Positions 35,020-45,233 of a stretch of DNA of 64,000 nt are shown in pieces; position 1 is the stretch's first letter, and the number at the start of each line of letters is the position of its first letter. A model generated the notes under the pieces. It saw only the letters and a list, made by a program, of their open reading frames with translations. It did no database searches and had not been told where the DNA came from. The stretch comes from Pseudoalteromonas sp. EB27 (GTDB taxonomy: Bacteria; Pseudomonadota; Gammaproteobacteria; Enterobacterales; Alteromonadaceae). The stretch lies in the NCBI RefSeq assembly GCF_001974875.1, contig NZ_MTQD01000012.1, positions 121,819-185,818 of the forward strand. The letters run 5' to 3'. A program made the translations under genes and the position numbers.

Positions 35020-37437
35020 ATGCGAGTTTTAAAATTTGGTGGGTCTTCGCTTGCCGACTATGCATGCTTACAACAGGTAGCTCAGCTAGTTAAAGCACAA
35101 TTAAAAGATGAAATGTTATTGGTACTTTCTGCTCCCGGTGGAATGACCGATTCGCTAGTTGCACTTGCAAGTGCCGCAGAGCAAGGCTCAGATTTTTCGC
35201 AGCAATGGCAAGCATTGGTTAGCCGCTGTGAAGGTTTAAAAGCTGACGTTGAAAAAAGTGGTGTAGTAGTTACAAGTTGGCCAAACTTAGGCGAGCTTAA
35301 AAATAAACTAGATGGCGTGTCACTTATACAGTGTTGCCCTGATCAGGTTCGCGCATTTGTGATTAGCTTTGGAGAGCGCGTTAGTGTTTCTTTAATGCAG
35401 GCTTTATTGAACTCGCACGATGCAAGATACTTAGAAGCAACCAGCTGTATTGCTTCAACGGGTGGTTATATCGACGCCGAGGCTGATTTAGTAACAAGTA
35501 AAGCGCGCTTTCAAGCTGTGCTTAAAGAAAGCCCTGCAACTATTTATATCATGCCTGGTTTTACAGCTAGTAATGATAAAGGTGAGCTTACAACGCTTGG
35601 TCGTAATGGCTCAGACTACTCAGCAGCAATTGCAGCAGCATGTTTAGAGGCTGAAATTTGCCAAATTTGGACTGACGTTGATGGCGTATATAGCGCTGAT
35701 CCTCGTTATATTAAAAAAGCGACTAAAGTAGATTTTTTATCTTATAAAGAAGCGATGGAGCTTTCTTACTTTGGTGCAAAAGTACTTCACCCTAAAACAA
35801 TTTTACCATGTGCTAAAGCAGGCGTGCCATGCGAAATAAAAAATACGCATAACCCAGATGCACAAGGCTCATTAATTGGTAACGATTATTCATCAGATGA
35901 GCCAGTAAAAGCACTTTCGAGCTTACAAGAACTTGCAATGTTGACCGTTTCAGGGCCAGGCATGAAGGGCAAAGTAGGTATGGCGTCTAAGGTATTTAAC
36001 GCGCTTGCTCACGATAACGTATCAATTGTATTAATCACTCAGTCATCATGCGAGTTTAGCATTAGCTTTTGTGTGCACGAAACAGACCTAGCACTTGCAC
36101 TTGACGCGCTACAAACTGCATTTGAGCTTGAGTTACAAGCAGGGCTTATTGAGCCTGTACAAGTGCAGCGCAATCTAGCCATTGTTACTTTAGTGGGCGA
36201 TAACATGCGCGCGCACCGAGGCTTAGCGGCTAAGTTTTTTGCATCTCTTGCACAAGCTCAAGTAAATATTGTGGCAATTGCACAGGATTCTACTGAAAGC
36301 GCTATCTCTGCGGTAATTGATGGTGAGTTATGTAACGACGCCGTAAAAATATGCCATGAAAACTTTTTCACGCATGTACCGTCAATTGATGTGTTTTTAC
36401 TAGGTTGTGGCTTAGTAGGGCAAGAGCTTATTAATCAGCTTGAGCGTCAGCAAGCGTGGCTTGAAAAACGTAATATTAAACTTAACTTGTATGGTGTTGC
36501 TAACTCTCGTCAATTACACCTAGATAGTGAAGGTATTGCTTTTGGCGATTGGCAGCAAAAATTGGCCTCATCTGAGCAAGCATTTGATTTAAAACTAGTA
36601 GAGCAGTTTGTTAAGCAAAATCATTTAGTAAATCCTGTACTTGTTGATTGTACGTCGTCGGATGCACTTGCTGCGCAGTATGTAGACTTTTTAAATGCAG
36701 GTTTTCATGTGGTTGCTGCCAATAAAAAAGCAACAACAAGCTCATACACGTATTACCAAGATTTAATTGCAGCAACGCAAAAGAATAATCGTAAATTTTT
36801 ATACGAAACAAACGTAGGTGCAGGCTTACCAGTAATCGACAACTTACAGTCATTATTTGGTGCGGGTGATGAGTTATTAGAGTTTAGCGGTATTTTATCA
36901 GGCTCACTTTCGTATATGTTTGGCGCACTTCAAGATGGTTTATCACTTTCTGAGGCAACTATTAAAGCCAAAGAAAGCGGTTTTACTGAGCCCGATCCTC
37001 GTGATGATTTATCGGGTACCGATGTAGCACGTAAGTTATTGATCATTGCTCGTGAAGCCGGTATGAAATTAGAGTTAAGCGATATTGAAGTTGAGTCTGT
37101 ATTACCACCAGGTTTTGCACAGGGCGATAGTGTTGATGAGTTTATGGCAAAACTACCAAGCTTAGATGCTGATTTTAACAAGCTTATTCAAAGTGCTGCT
37201 AGTGAAGGAAAAGTACTTCGCTATGTAGGCACAATTAAAGAAGGCCACTGTAAAGTAGGTATTGAAGCAGTAGATGCCAAACATGCACTTAGTGTCATTC
37301 GTGATGGTGAAAACGCGCTGGCTATTTTAAGCCAATATTACCAGCCTCGTCCGTTTGTAATTCGTGGTTATGGCGCTGGCTCAGAAGTAACAGCCGCAGG
37401 TGTATTTGCTGATATTTTAAAAACGTTATCGCGCTAG
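35020..37437 (+). CDS. thrA: Bifunctional aspartokinase I / homoserine dehydrogenase I
   Basis: First and third steps of the aspartate route to threonine. 805 residues: an aspartokinase domain (about 1-290, with KFGGSSLAD and TLGRNGSDYSAA), two ACT regulatory domains (about 310-455) and a homoserine dehydrogenase domain (about 460-805, with the NAD(P) loop LLGCGLVGQELI, AANKKA and the substrate region SGILSGSLSYMFG). The length fits the threonine-inhibited ThrA type. ATGAGGAAC precedes the ATG. It is the first gene of thrABC, nine bases ahead of thrB. Confidence 0.96.
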   Translation: MRVLKFGGSSLADYACLQQVAQLVKAQLKDEMLLVLSAPGGMTDSLVALASAAEQGSDFSQQWQALVSRCEGLKADVEKSGVVVTSWPNLGELKNKLDGVSLIQCCPDQVRAFVISFGERVSVSLMQALLNSHDARYLEATSCIASTGGYIDAEADLVTSKARFQAVLKESPATIYIMPGFTASNDKGELTTLGRNGSDYSAAIAAACLEAEICQIWTDVDGVYSADPRYIKKATKVDFLSYKEAMELSYFGAKVLHPKTILPCAKAGVPCEIKNTHNPDAQGSLIGNDYSSDEPVKALSSLQELAMLTVSGPGMKGKVGMASKVFNALAHDNVSIVLITQSSCEFSISFCVHETDLALALDALQTAFELELQAGLIEPVQVQRNLAIVTLVGDNMRAHRGLAAKFFASLAQAQVNIVAIAQDSTESAISAVIDGELCNDAVKICHENFFTHVPSIDVFLLGCGLVGQELINQLERQQAWLEKRNIKLNLYGVANSRQLHLDSEGIAFGDWQQKLASSEQAFDLKLVEQFVKQNHLVNPVLVDCTSSDALAAQYVDFLNAGFHVVAANKKATTSSYTYYQDLIAATQKNNRKFLYETNVGAGLPVIDNLQSLFGAGDELLEFSGILSGSLSYMFGALQDGLSLSEATIKAKESGFTEPDPRDDLSGTDVARKLLIIAREAGMKLELSDIEVESVLPPGFAQGDSVDEFMAKLPSLDADFNKLIQSAASEGKVLRYVGTIKEGHCKVGIEAVDAKHALSVIRDGENALAILSQYYQPRPFVIRGYGAGSEVTAAGVFADILKTLSR

Positions 37438-37446
37438 GAGATCGTT

Positions 37447-38382
37447 ATGATTGAAGTATATGCTCCGGCGTCTATTGGTAATTTTGCTGTAGGTTTTGAT
37501 GCACTTGGCGCAGCGCTTGCGCCAATTGATGGCAGTTTATTAGGCGATGTAGCCGTTGTAAGCGCAGCACCAAGCGACGAATTTATTTGCACAGGCGAGT
37601 ACGCTCACAAGTTACCAAGTGATGCTAATGAAAATTTAGCGTACCAGTGCTTAGTGCATTTTAGAGCGCATGTTGCGCCTAATATGCCAAGCGTAAAGCT
37701 CAAGCTTAAAAAGAACTTACCAATTGGATCTGGACTTGGTTCTAGTGCGTGTTCGGTTGTGGCTACTTTTGCTGCCCTTGATAAGTTTGCAAAAACTAAT
37801 TTAAGTCAGGTTGAGCTTATTGAACTGATGGCTGACTTTGAAGCAGTAGTAAGCGGCGGTCGTCATTACGACAACATCACGCCATGTTATTTAGGTGGTT
37901 TGCAGTTAACTGGTGATTTAATTCCTGATAAATCAATTGCACTGCCTGTTGATGAAAACTGGTACTACGTTGCTGCGTTTCCAGGTTTTTCGCTTAATAC
38001 CGCAAAAGCGCGCTCTGTTTTACCAAAAGAGTTGAGCATGCATGCAAGTGTTGAGTTTGCTCAGCGTTTATCGGCGTTTAGTAGCTTATTGTTAACTAAT
38101 CGTTTTGACGATGCGCTAAGCATAATGAAAGATGAAATAGCAGAACCTTACCGCGCACCGCTTATTAAAGGTTTTAGTGAAGCCAAAGCAAGCCTGCCAG
38201 CGCTGGGCGCTGAAATAGTCAGTATTTCGGGCGCAGGACCCACCTTGTTTAGCGTATGTAAAACACTTGAAGCTGCACAGCAATGCGCGCAGTGGTTAGA
38301 AACCAATTACATTAACGAGCAAGGCTTTTGCCACATTTGTAAATTAGATAACGACGGCACGCGTCAATTAACAGTTTTATAG
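37447..38382 (+). CDS. thrB: Homoserine kinase
   Basis: Phosphorylates homoserine with ATP. A 311-residue GHMP-family kinase: N-terminal SIGNFAVGFDALG, the P-loop-like LPIGSGLGSSACSV and the C-terminal SGAGPTLFSV. TAGGAG lies at the proper distance before the ATG. It is the middle gene of thrABC. Confidence 0.96.
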   Translation: MIEVYAPASIGNFAVGFDALGAALAPIDGSLLGDVAVVSAAPSDEFICTGEYAHKLPSDANENLAYQCLVHFRAHVAPNMPSVKLKLKKNLPIGSGLGSSACSVVATFAALDKFAKTNLSQVELIELMADFEAVVSGGRHYDNITPCYLGGLQLTGDLIPDKSIALPVDENWYYVAAFPGFSLNTAKARSVLPKELSMHASVEFAQRLSAFSSLLLTNRFDDALSIMKDEIAEPYRAPLIKGFSEAKASLPALGAEIVSISGAGPTLFSVCKTLEAAQQCAQWLETNYINEQGFCHICKLDNDGTRQLTVL

Positions 38383-38393
38383 GATAGGTAGTC

Positions 38394-39677
38394 ATGCAAT
38401 TACATAATTTAAAAGATAGCTCACAAAAAGTGTCGTTCGTTGAAGCCGTAAAAACAGGTTTGGGTCGTAACCAAGGTGTATTTTTTCCAGAATCACTAGC
38501 CCCACTGTCCGATGTTGATGCATTGCTTGATATGGACTTTGTTACGCGCAGCGGCAAAATATTATCTCACCTAATTGGAGATGAGCTACCAAGCGATACT
38601 GTGGCACAAATGGTTAAAAATGCATTTAACTTTCCCGTTAAGCTGGTGGAAGTACAAGATAACACATACTGTTTAGAGCTGTTTCATGGTCCTACACTTG
38701 CGTTTAAAGACTTTGGTGGTCGCTTTATGGCAGAGTGTTTAACGCAGTTTAATAAAGATGAAAAAGTAACTATTTTAACAGCAACATCGGGCGATACCGG
38801 TGCAGCTGTAGCGCATGCTTTTTACAATAAACCAAATATCGACGTAGTAATTTTATACCCTAAAGGCAAAATTTCACTTGCTCAGCAAAAGCTATTTACT
38901 ACGCTAGGTAACAATATTCATTGTTATGCAGTTGAGGGCAGCTTTGATGATTGCCAAGAGCTAGTTAAAAATGCCTTTTTAGATGAAGAAGTTAAATCAA
39001 CACTTGGGCTTAACTCAGCTAACTCAATTAATATTAGCCGTTTAGTTGCTCAGGTTTGTTACTACTTTGAAGCCATTGCACAGTTACCGAAAGAAAAACG
39101 CGCAACAGCGCATATATCAGTGCCTAGTGGTAACTTTGGTAATGTATGTGCTGCAATGATTGGTGCGGTTATTGGCTTACCTGTCGATAAATTGAGTGCA
39201 ACAACCAACCAAAATGATACTGTTCCGCGCTTTATGCTTGATAAAAACTGGACGCCAAATGCAACCCTTGAGTCGCTTTCAAATGCGATGGATGTAAGTA
39301 AGCCAAACAATTGGCCGCGTGTACAAACAATGTTAGATAATAACTGGTTTAGCTACGATAATTTTTATTCAACAAGCGTAAACGAGGAAGACACGCAAGC
39401 CGTGATGAAAAAAATTCAACAAACTGGCTATATTGCAGAGCCTCATACTGCTATTGCTTACCAAGGTCTTGTTGAAAGTCGTGCACCTGGTGCCGCGGGT
39501 ATCTTTTTAGCGACCGCTCATCCTGCTAAGTTTAAAGAAAGCGTAGAGGGTATTCTAAATATTGAATTAGGTATGCCAAAACCACTTGCTGATGCACTAG
39601 CAAAACCATGCCTAGCAAGCGATATGAACGCCGATTACGACGCGTTACGTACCGAAATACTCGATAAACTAGGCTAA
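38394..39677 (+). CDS. thrC: Threonine synthase
   Basis: PLP-dependent conversion of O-phosphohomoserine to threonine. The 427-residue chain has the N-terminal LGRNQGVFFPE, the PLP-lysine motif GPTLAFKDFGGRF, the phosphate-binding TSGDTGAA and SGNFGNVCA. AGGATAGG stands before the ATG. It is the last gene of thrABC, followed by a strong terminator. Confidence 0.96.
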   Translation: MQLHNLKDSSQKVSFVEAVKTGLGRNQGVFFPESLAPLSDVDALLDMDFVTRSGKILSHLIGDELPSDTVAQMVKNAFNFPVKLVEVQDNTYCLELFHGPTLAFKDFGGRFMAECLTQFNKDEKVTILTATSGDTGAAVAHAFYNKPNIDVVILYPKGKISLAQQKLFTTLGNNIHCYAVEGSFDDCQELVKNAFLDEEVKSTLGLNSANSINISRLVAQVCYYFEAIAQLPKEKRATAHISVPSGNFGNVCAAMIGAVIGLPVDKLSATTNQNDTVPRFMLDKNWTPNATLESLSNAMDVSKPNNWPRVQTMLDNNWFSYDNFYSTSVNEEDTQAVMKKIQQTGYIAEPHTAIAYQGLVESRAPGAAGIFLATAHPAKFKESVEGILNIELGMPKPLADALAKPCLASDMNADYDALRTEILDKLG

Positions 39678-39689
39678 GTTAAATTACAA

Positions 39690-39716
39690 GAAAAAGCGGC
39701 TTGAGCCGCTTTTTTA
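39690..39716 (+). terminator. Rho-independent terminator after thrC
   Basis: AAAAAGCGGCT-tg-AGCCGCTTTTTT. Confidence 0.92.
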
Positions 39717-39945
39717 TAACTTTAAACGGATGAATACATTTAGTTATATTTACTAATTAAATGTAGTAAATATAATTCATTTAAAATTATTATGGCTTTA
39801 TAAAAAAATATCATCTTAAAAGGGCTGTGAAATAGTTTCAATCCCTGTTTAAATATCCTCAACTTAAGAGCGTAGGCAAAGAGTCGTTTAAAGCGTACAA
39901 TAAAGCCTCTAAAAAACACCATACACGTTGCCCTAGGAGACCCCA

Positions 39946-41202
39946 ATGTTAGAACGTAGCATGAATATTTCGGATTTTGATCCAGAGTTATTTGACGCGA
40001 TAACCAAAGAAACTGCTCGCCAAGAAGAGCATATCGAACTAATCGCTTCAGAAAACTACTGTAGCCCACGCGTACTAGAAGCGCAGGGTTCACAGCTTAC
40101 AAACAAATACGCAGAAGGTTACCCTGGTAAACGTTATTATGGCGGTTGTGAGCATGTAGATGTTGTTGAGCAATTAGCAATTGACCGTGCTAACGAATTA
40201 TTTGGTTCTGACTACGCTAACGTGCAGCCACATGCTGGTTCGCAAGCAAATGCAGCTGTTTTTCTAGCATTACTAGATGCTGGCGATACTGTACTAGGTA
40301 TGAGCTTAGCTCATGGTGGTCACTTAACTCACGGTTCTCACGTAAGTTTTTCTGGTAAGCTTTACAATGCAATCCAATACGGACTAGATGAAGCTACGGG
40401 CGAAATTGATTACGCACAAGTTGAAGCACTAGCACTTGAGCACAAACCAAAAATGATCATTGGTGGTTTCTCAGCGTACTCAGGTATTGTTGATTGGGCT
40501 AAATTCCGTGAAATTGCTGACAAAATCGGTGCTTATCTGTTTGTTGATATGGCTCACGTTGCGGGTTTAATTGCGGCAGGCGTTTACCCAAGCCCAGTTC
40601 CTCATGCACACGTTGTAACTACAACTACGCATAAAACACTTGCAGGCCCTCGTGGTGGTTTGATTATTTCTGCATGTGGCGACGAAGCAATCTACAAAAA
40701 GCTTAACAGCGCTGTTTTCCCTGGTGGCCAAGGCGGTCCTTTATGTCATGTTATTGCAGCAAAAGCAGTGGCATTTAAAGAAGCACTTCAACCAGAGTTT
40801 AAAGTATACCAAACACAAGTTGTTAAAAACGCAAAAGCAATGGTCGCAGTTATGCAAGAACGTGGCTACAAAATCGTATCTGACAAAACTGAAAACCACT
40901 TATTTCTACTCGATTTAATCGACAAAGATATTACTGGTAAAGATGCAGACGCTGCTCTAGGTAACGCTAATATCACCGTTAATAAAAACTCAGTGCCAAA
41001 CGATCCACGTTCACCGTTTGTAACATCTGGTTTGCGTATTGGTTCTCCTGCAATTACTCGCCGTGGTTTTAAAGAAGCAGAATCAAAAGAGCTTGCTGGC
41101 TGGATTTGTGACGTACTAGATAACATCACTGATGAATCTGTACAGGCGCAAGTTAAAGAAAAAGTTAAAGCAATTTGTGCAAAATTACCTGTTTACGCTT
41201 AA
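39946..41202 (+). CDS. glyA: Serine hydroxymethyltransferase
   Basis: PLP enzyme that converts serine and tetrahydrofolate to glycine and methylene-tetrahydrofolate. 418 residues with [24 protein letters not shown] and the PLP-binding lysine K230 in [14 protein letters not shown]. The start [12 protein letters not shown] is the usual one, and AGGAG lies close before it. It heads the glyA-nrdR-rib-nusB-thiL-pgpA region, although a MITE-like repeat and a terminator separate it from nrdR. Confidence 0.97.
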   Translation: MLERSMNISDFDPELFDAITKETARQEEHIELIASENYCSPRVLEAQGSQLTNKYAEGYPGKRYYGGCEHVDVVEQLAIDRANELFGSDYANVQPHAGSQANAAVFLALLDAGDTVLGMSLAHGGHLTHGSHVSFSGKLYNAIQYGLDEATGEIDYAQVEALALEHKPKMIIGGFSAYSGIVDWAKFREIADKIGAYLFVDMAHVAGLIAAGVYPSPVPHAHVVTTTTHKTLAGPRGGLIISACGDEAIYKKLNSAVFPGGQGGPLCHVIAAKAVAFKEALQPEFKVYQTQVVKNAKAMVAVMQERGYKIVSDKTENHLFLLDLIDKDITGKDADAALGNANITVNKNSVPNDPRSPFVTSGLRIGSPAITRRGFKEAESKELAGWICDVLDNITDESVQAQVKEKVKAICAKLPVYA

Positions 41203-41238
41203 TTGCATAAGCAGCAGTAATTGAGAGCACATAGGCTA

Positions 41239-41502
41239 AGGGCCTGTTTATCTTTCGAGGTTTAATTTGCAGTAGTATGTTTGGTTTTTAGGCAAGGCAG
41301 AGTCTATGTAGTGTGGTTACTCCACACAAATAGGCGATAACGCAGCATAAATGCCAAACATGCACTGCCCTCGGGTTCGTCCTAGGGGCGATTTACTCTT
41401 TGTTGCTCGGTTTTTACTTAGCCCACTAGGTTACAAACCTCGCGCCGCGATTAAATCGCCCCTAGATAGAACAAATTTAATCCTGAAAGGTCAACAGGCC
41501 CT
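41239..41502. mobile_element. MITE-like element with imperfect terminal inverted repeats
   Basis: A 264-base non-coding element bounded by AGGGCCTGTT-(2-3)-CTTTC...TTTAATTTG on the left and the reverse complement of AGGGCCTGTTGACCTTTC...TTAAATTTG on the right, about 80% matched over 30 bases. Inside are a perfect 14-base inverted repeat CTAGGGGCGATTTA (41382-41395 / 41452-41465) and a hairpin GTGTGG-ttact-CCACAC (41311-41327). There is no transposase and no clear target-site duplication. It lies between glyA and the terminator at 41518. Confidence 0.65.
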
Positions 41503-41517
41503 ATTTTTTTGCTAAGA

Positions 41518-41547
41518 TAAAAGACCGCTATTTAGCGGTCTTTTTTG
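41518..41547 (+). terminator. Rho-independent terminator downstream of glyA
   Basis: AAAAGACCGCT-attt-AGCGGTCTTTTTT, now more than 300 bases after the glyA stop because the MITE-like element lies in between. Confidence 0.9.
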
Positions 41548-41570
41548 TTTTAAAACGGAAGTACCGAGCT

Positions 41571-42020
41571 ATGCATTGTCCATTTTGTACCGCAAAAGAT
41601 ACTAAAGTTATTGACTCACGCCTTGTTGGCGGAGGCCATCAAGTTCGCAGGCGTCGTGAGTGTAACGACTGCCACGAGCGCTTTACTACATTTGAAGGCG
41701 CTGAACTGGTTATGCCTCGTGTTATTAAACAAGACGGCAGCCGTGAACCATTTAACGAAGATAAATTATTAAATGGCTTAAATCGCGCACTCGAAAAGCG
41801 CCCAGTGAGCACAGAGCAAGTAGATGAAGTCGTGAATATAATAAAATCGCAACTACGCGCAACGGGTGAGCGAGAAATTTCAAGCCATTTGGTGGGTGAA
41901 TGTATTATGGAAGCCCTCAAAAAGCTCGATAAAGTAGCGTACGTAAGATTTGCCTCTGTTTATCGCTCGTTTGAAGATATACGCGAATTTGGCGAAGAGA
42001 TTGCCCGCTTAGGGGAGTAA
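41571..42020 (+). CDS. nrdR: Transcriptional repressor NrdR
   Basis: A 149-residue repressor of ribonucleotide reductase genes that senses ATP and dATP. The N-terminal zinc ribbon uses C3, C6, C31 and C34 (MHCPFC ... CNDC), and the ATP-cone domain follows from about residue 49 ([17 protein letters not shown]). The linkage nrdR-ribD is conserved in many gammaproteobacteria. Its stop codon lies inside the terminal repeat of the next MITE-like element. Confidence 0.97.
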   Translation: MHCPFCTAKDTKVIDSRLVGGGHQVRRRRECNDCHERFTTFEGAELVMPRVIKQDGSREPFNEDKLLNGLNRALEKRPVSTEQVDEVVNIIKSQLRATGEREISSHLVGECIMEALKKLDKVAYVRFASVYRSFEDIREFGEEIARLGE

Positions 42021-42183
42021 TACCAATTTTATTAAAACATGATCATTCTATCGCATTAAATAGCGCACTCACTGCGTTAAAAATTATTTATATAGAATAA
42101 CTATATGTCATAATTTTCGCCTTGTTATTACGCTATTTTCTTAGCGCTATAATAGAACACTTATTTAACGCAATTGGTATAAC
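42017..42183. mobile_element. MITE-like element between nrdR and ribD
   Basis: A 167-base element with terminal inverted repeats GTAATACCAATT (42017-42028) and, on the other strand, GTTATACCAATT (42183-42172), extended inwards by matching TTAAA. The left end contains the nrdR stop codon, and the right end stops one base before the ribD ATG. It has no coding capacity. This ATACCAATT type of short repeat is common in Alteromonadales and Vibrio genomes as far as I recall. A solitary copy of the terminal motif lies at 60961-60972. Confidence 0.65.
42125..42153 (+). promoter_or_regulatory. Possible ribD promoter inside the MITE-like element
   Basis: TTATTA (42125-42130), a 17-base spacer and a perfect -10 TATAAT (42148-42153), 31 bases before the ribD start. 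The -35 box is weak. Confidence 0.45.
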
Positions 42184-42184
42184 A

Positions 42185-43309
42185 ATGCAAAGCCAAACTA
42201 CTTTTACCGAAAATGACGAAATGTATATGGCACGCGCCATAGAGCTTGCCAAAAAAGGCCGGTTTACTACCACGCCTAACCCTAATGTTGGCTGTGTATT
42301 AGTTAAAAATAATCAAATAATTGGCGAGGGTTTTCATCAATTAGCAGGTCAAGGCCATGCAGAAGTAAATGCACTGGCTGTCGCTGGAAAAAATGCACAA
42401 GGTGCAACGGCTTATGTAACGCTTGAACCTTGTAGTCATTATGGGCGTACGCCACCGTGTGCTGAAGGCTTAAAAAAGGCGGGCGTTGTAAAAGTAATTG
42501 CCGCTATGGTTGATACAAACCCACAAGTTGCGGGCAAAGGCCTTAAAATACTGAGCGATGCCGGTATTGAAGTTGCTTACGGATTACTTGAATCACAAGC
42601 ACGCGCACTTAACGTTGGCTTTTTTAAGCGAATGGAGCAAGGCTTACCTTATGTGACCTGTAAAATGGCAGCAAGTATAGATGGTAAAACAGCGCTTAAA
42701 AATGGACAAAGTAAGTGGATCACAAGTCCAGCTGCTCGCCAAGACGTACAATTATACCGAGCGAAAAGTTGCGCTATTTTAACTGGTGCCGACACCGTGT
42801 TAGTAGACGATGCTAAACTTAATGTGCGACTAAGCGAGTTGCCTTGCACGCTACCTACCAATTTACCGCTTCGCCAGCCCGTGCGTGTTATAATTGACTC
42901 TCAAAACCGTTTAACGCCCAACCTTGCTTTATTTAAAATCCAAAGTGATGTAATAATATTTACGACTAAGGTTGATAAATCATTGCAATGGCCGCATTTT
43001 GTAAAACATATTGAAGTAAGTGAAAGCAATGGCAAAGTTGATTTACAGGCTGTTTTAGAAAAGCTTGGGCAACTAGACTTTAATAATGTTTGGCTTGAAG
43101 CTGGGGCAACACTTGCTGGTAAAATGACAGAGCTTGATTTAGTTGACGAGTTTGTTTTTTATTTGGCGCCTAAATTAATGGGCCATGATGCAAAATGTTT
43201 AGTTAATTTTCCTGAATTGACGAGTATGCAAAACACCGTTGATTTAACATTTAATGAATGTGCGCGCATTGGTGACGATTTACGTATCACCGCGTTAAAA
43301 ACTCATTAA
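42185..43309 (+). CDS. ribD: Bifunctional riboflavin deaminase/reductase RibD
   Basis: Deaminates and then reduces the pyrimidine intermediate in riboflavin synthesis. 374 residues: a deaminase domain (about 10-150, with the zinc motif HAEVNAL and PCSHYGRTPPC) and a reductase domain (about 155-374, with KMAASIDGKTAL). The ATG at 42185 was chosen because the protein then starts as homologues do; the frame reaches back to 42122 through the MITE-like element. It is the first of the rib genes. Confidence 0.95.
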   Translation: MQSQTTFTENDEMYMARAIELAKKGRFTTTPNPNVGCVLVKNNQIIGEGFHQLAGQGHAEVNALAVAGKNAQGATAYVTLEPCSHYGRTPPCAEGLKKAGVVKVIAAMVDTNPQVAGKGLKILSDAGIEVAYGLLESQARALNVGFFKRMEQGLPYVTCKMAASIDGKTALKNGQSKWITSPAARQDVQLYRAKSCAILTGADTVLVDDAKLNVRLSELPCTLPTNLPLRQPVRVIIDSQNRLTPNLALFKIQSDVIIFTTKVDKSLQWPHFVKHIEVSESNGKVDLQAVLEKLGQLDFNNVWLEAGATLAGKMTELDLVDEFVFYLAPKLMGHDAKCLVNFPELTSMQNTVDLTFNECARIGDDLRITALKTH

Positions 43310-43336
43310 AATCACTTAATAAAAAAGAGTAGCGCT

Positions 43337-43990
43337 ATGTTTACTGGGATAATAGAAGCCACAGGCAAAATTGCTTTATTACAAAAAAAACAAGGCGACT
43401 TAGCCATTCGTATCCAAAGTGCTGATCTTGATATGGAAGACGTAAAGCTAGGTGACAGCATTGCAACCAATGGCGTTTGCTTAACCGTAGTTGATAAACA
43501 TATTGACGGTTTTAGTGCTGATTTATCTAACGAGACGATTGGTTTAACCGGTTTTGCTCACTATGCTTTAGGGCAAACGGTGAATATTGAAAAAGCCATG
43601 CAACCTGTATCGCGTTTGGGCGGTCATTTAGTGTCTGGCCATGTTGATGGCATAGCAACTATTACAAGCATTACAGCAAACGCTCGAGCAACAGAATATT
43701 GGCTTACAACCGAAGAAAGTTTAATGAAATACATTCCGTACAAAGGTTCGGTATGTATTGATGGTATAAGCCTGACAGTAAACGCTGTAGAGGGCAATAA
43801 ATTCAAATTAACAATTGTCCCACACACGAGTGAGCAAACCACAATTGCTCATTTTAAAGTAGGTACCCAAGTTAATTTAGAAGTCGATCAAATTGCACGT
43901 TATTTAGAGCGCCTTATAAAAGGTGCAGAGCAACCAACGGGCTCTGACATTTCGATGAGCTTACTCGCTAAAGCGGGTTTTATTAAATAA
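43337..43990 (+). CDS. ribE: Riboflavin synthase alpha subunit
   Basis: Dismutates two molecules of 6,7-dimethyl-8-ribityllumazine to riboflavin. 217 residues with two homologous barrels, each starting with the MFTGIIE- or [13 protein letters not shown] ligand motif: N-half [12 protein letters not shown]-half [11 protein letters not shown]. It lies 27 bases after ribD. Confidence 0.95.
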   Translation: MFTGIIEATGKIALLQKKQGDLAIRIQSADLDMEDVKLGDSIATNGVCLTVVDKHIDGFSADLSNETIGLTGFAHYALGQTVNIEKAMQPVSRLGGHLVSGHVDGIATITSITANARATEYWLTTEESLMKYIPYKGSVCIDGISLTVNAVEGNKFKLTIVPHTSEQTTIAHFKVGTQVNLEVDQIARYLERLIKGAEQPTGSDISMSLLAKAGFIK

Positions 43991-44019
43991 CGAAACTGAC
44001 AACTTACACGAGCAAATTT

Positions 44020-45132
44020 ATGAATTTACACAGCGCGCAAGAAATCATCGACGATATTAAAGCCGGTAAAATGGTTATTTTAATGGATGATGAAGATAGA
44101 GAAAATGAAGGCGATTTAATAATAGCTGCTGAGCATATTAGCGCAGAAGCGATTAACTTTATGGCCACTCATGGCCGGGGTTTAATATGTTTAACCATGA
44201 CGCAAGAGCGTTGCGAGCAACTTGATTTACCGTTAATGGTTAAAAACAATGGTGCTGCATTTTCGACTAACTTTACAATGTCGATAGAAGCATCAAAAGG
44301 TGTTACAACCGGTATTTCAGCTGCAGATAGAGCGCGTACAGTACAAGCGGCTATAGCTAAAGGCGCAGTCCCAAGTGATATTGTTCAGCCTGGTCATATT
44401 TTTCCTATTATGGCACAACCTGGTGGCGTGTTAACTCGTGCAGGACACACTGAAGCAGGTTGTGATTTAGCGCGTTTAGCTGGACTTGAAGCATCATCTG
44501 TTATTGTTGAAATACTTAATGCCGATGGCACCATGGCACGACGCCCTGATTTAGAAGTTTTTGCGAAAGAGCACGGTATTAAAATTGGTACTATTGCTGA
44601 TTTAATCGAATACCGTAACTTAAACGAAACGACAATTGAGCAAGTTGCAAAATGTAAGTTACCAACTATTCACGGTGAATTTGATTTAGTTACTTACAAA
44701 GACACAATTGACGGCCAATTACATTACGTTTTGCTTAAAGGCGATATAAAAGAGCAAGAACCGACAAATGTACGTGTACATTTGCAAAGTACTTTTAACG
44801 ATATTCTACTTTCAGATAGAAGTGCTGACCGTAGTTGGGGCCTTTCAGAAGCAATGGCTTATATTGCTAAAAATAAAGGTGCTTTAGTTATTTTAGGTAA
44901 ACAAGAAAGCACTGAAGAATTAGAGGCGACTGTAAAAGCATTCGCAGCAGCTGATGCTGGCGAAAGCGTTACGCCACGTAAATTTAAAGGTACATCGCGT
45001 ACTGTTGGCGTAGGCTCGCAAATACTTGCAGATCTTGGAATTAAACAAATGCGATTAATGAGTCGGCCTAAAAAGTACCATGCACTTTCGGGCTTTCATT
45101 TAGAAGTTGTTGATTACGTTGAGCCGCAATAA
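44020..45132 (+). CDS. ribBX: DHBP synthase fused to a degenerate GTP cyclohydrolase II domain (RibBX type)
   Basis: The N-terminal domain (about 1-200) makes dihydroxybutanone phosphate from ribulose 5-phosphate and is intact ([36 protein letters not shown]). The C-terminal half (about 205-370) has the outline of GTP cyclohydrolase II but none of its three zinc-binding cysteines: where CLTGD...RCDCG is expected, the sequence reads [20 protein letters not shown]. This fits the RibBX variant described in Shewanella and other Proteobacteria, in which the second domain has no cyclohydrolase activity. A separate GTP cyclohydrolase II must exist elsewhere in the genome. Confidence 0.92.
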   Translation: MNLHSAQEIIDDIKAGKMVILMDDEDRENEGDLIIAAEHISAEAINFMATHGRGLICLTMTQERCEQLDLPLMVKNNGAAFSTNFTMSIEASKGVTTGISAADRARTVQAAIAKGAVPSDIVQPGHIFPIMAQPGGVLTRAGHTEAGCDLARLAGLEASSVIVEILNADGTMARRPDLEVFAKEHGIKIGTIADLIEYRNLNETTIEQVAKCKLPTIHGEFDLVTYKDTIDGQLHYVLLKGDIKEQEPTNVRVHLQSTFNDILLSDRSADRSWGLSEAMAYIAKNKGALVILGKQESTEELEATVKAFAAADAGESVTPRKFKGTSRTVGVGSQILADLGIKQMRLMSRPKKYHALSGFHLEVVDYVEPQ

Positions 45133-45233
45133 GCGCTCTGCTTTTAACTAGTCTATTATTTTATTTTTATGGTATGATGCGCAGCAATTTTTGCGCAATC
45201 GCAACCGCTTGAACTTATTTTTAGGGTTATCAA

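Noticed and set aside
39740..40093. Minus-strand frame overlapping the glyA start
   Set aside because: It overlaps the conserved glyA N terminus and has no recognisable content.
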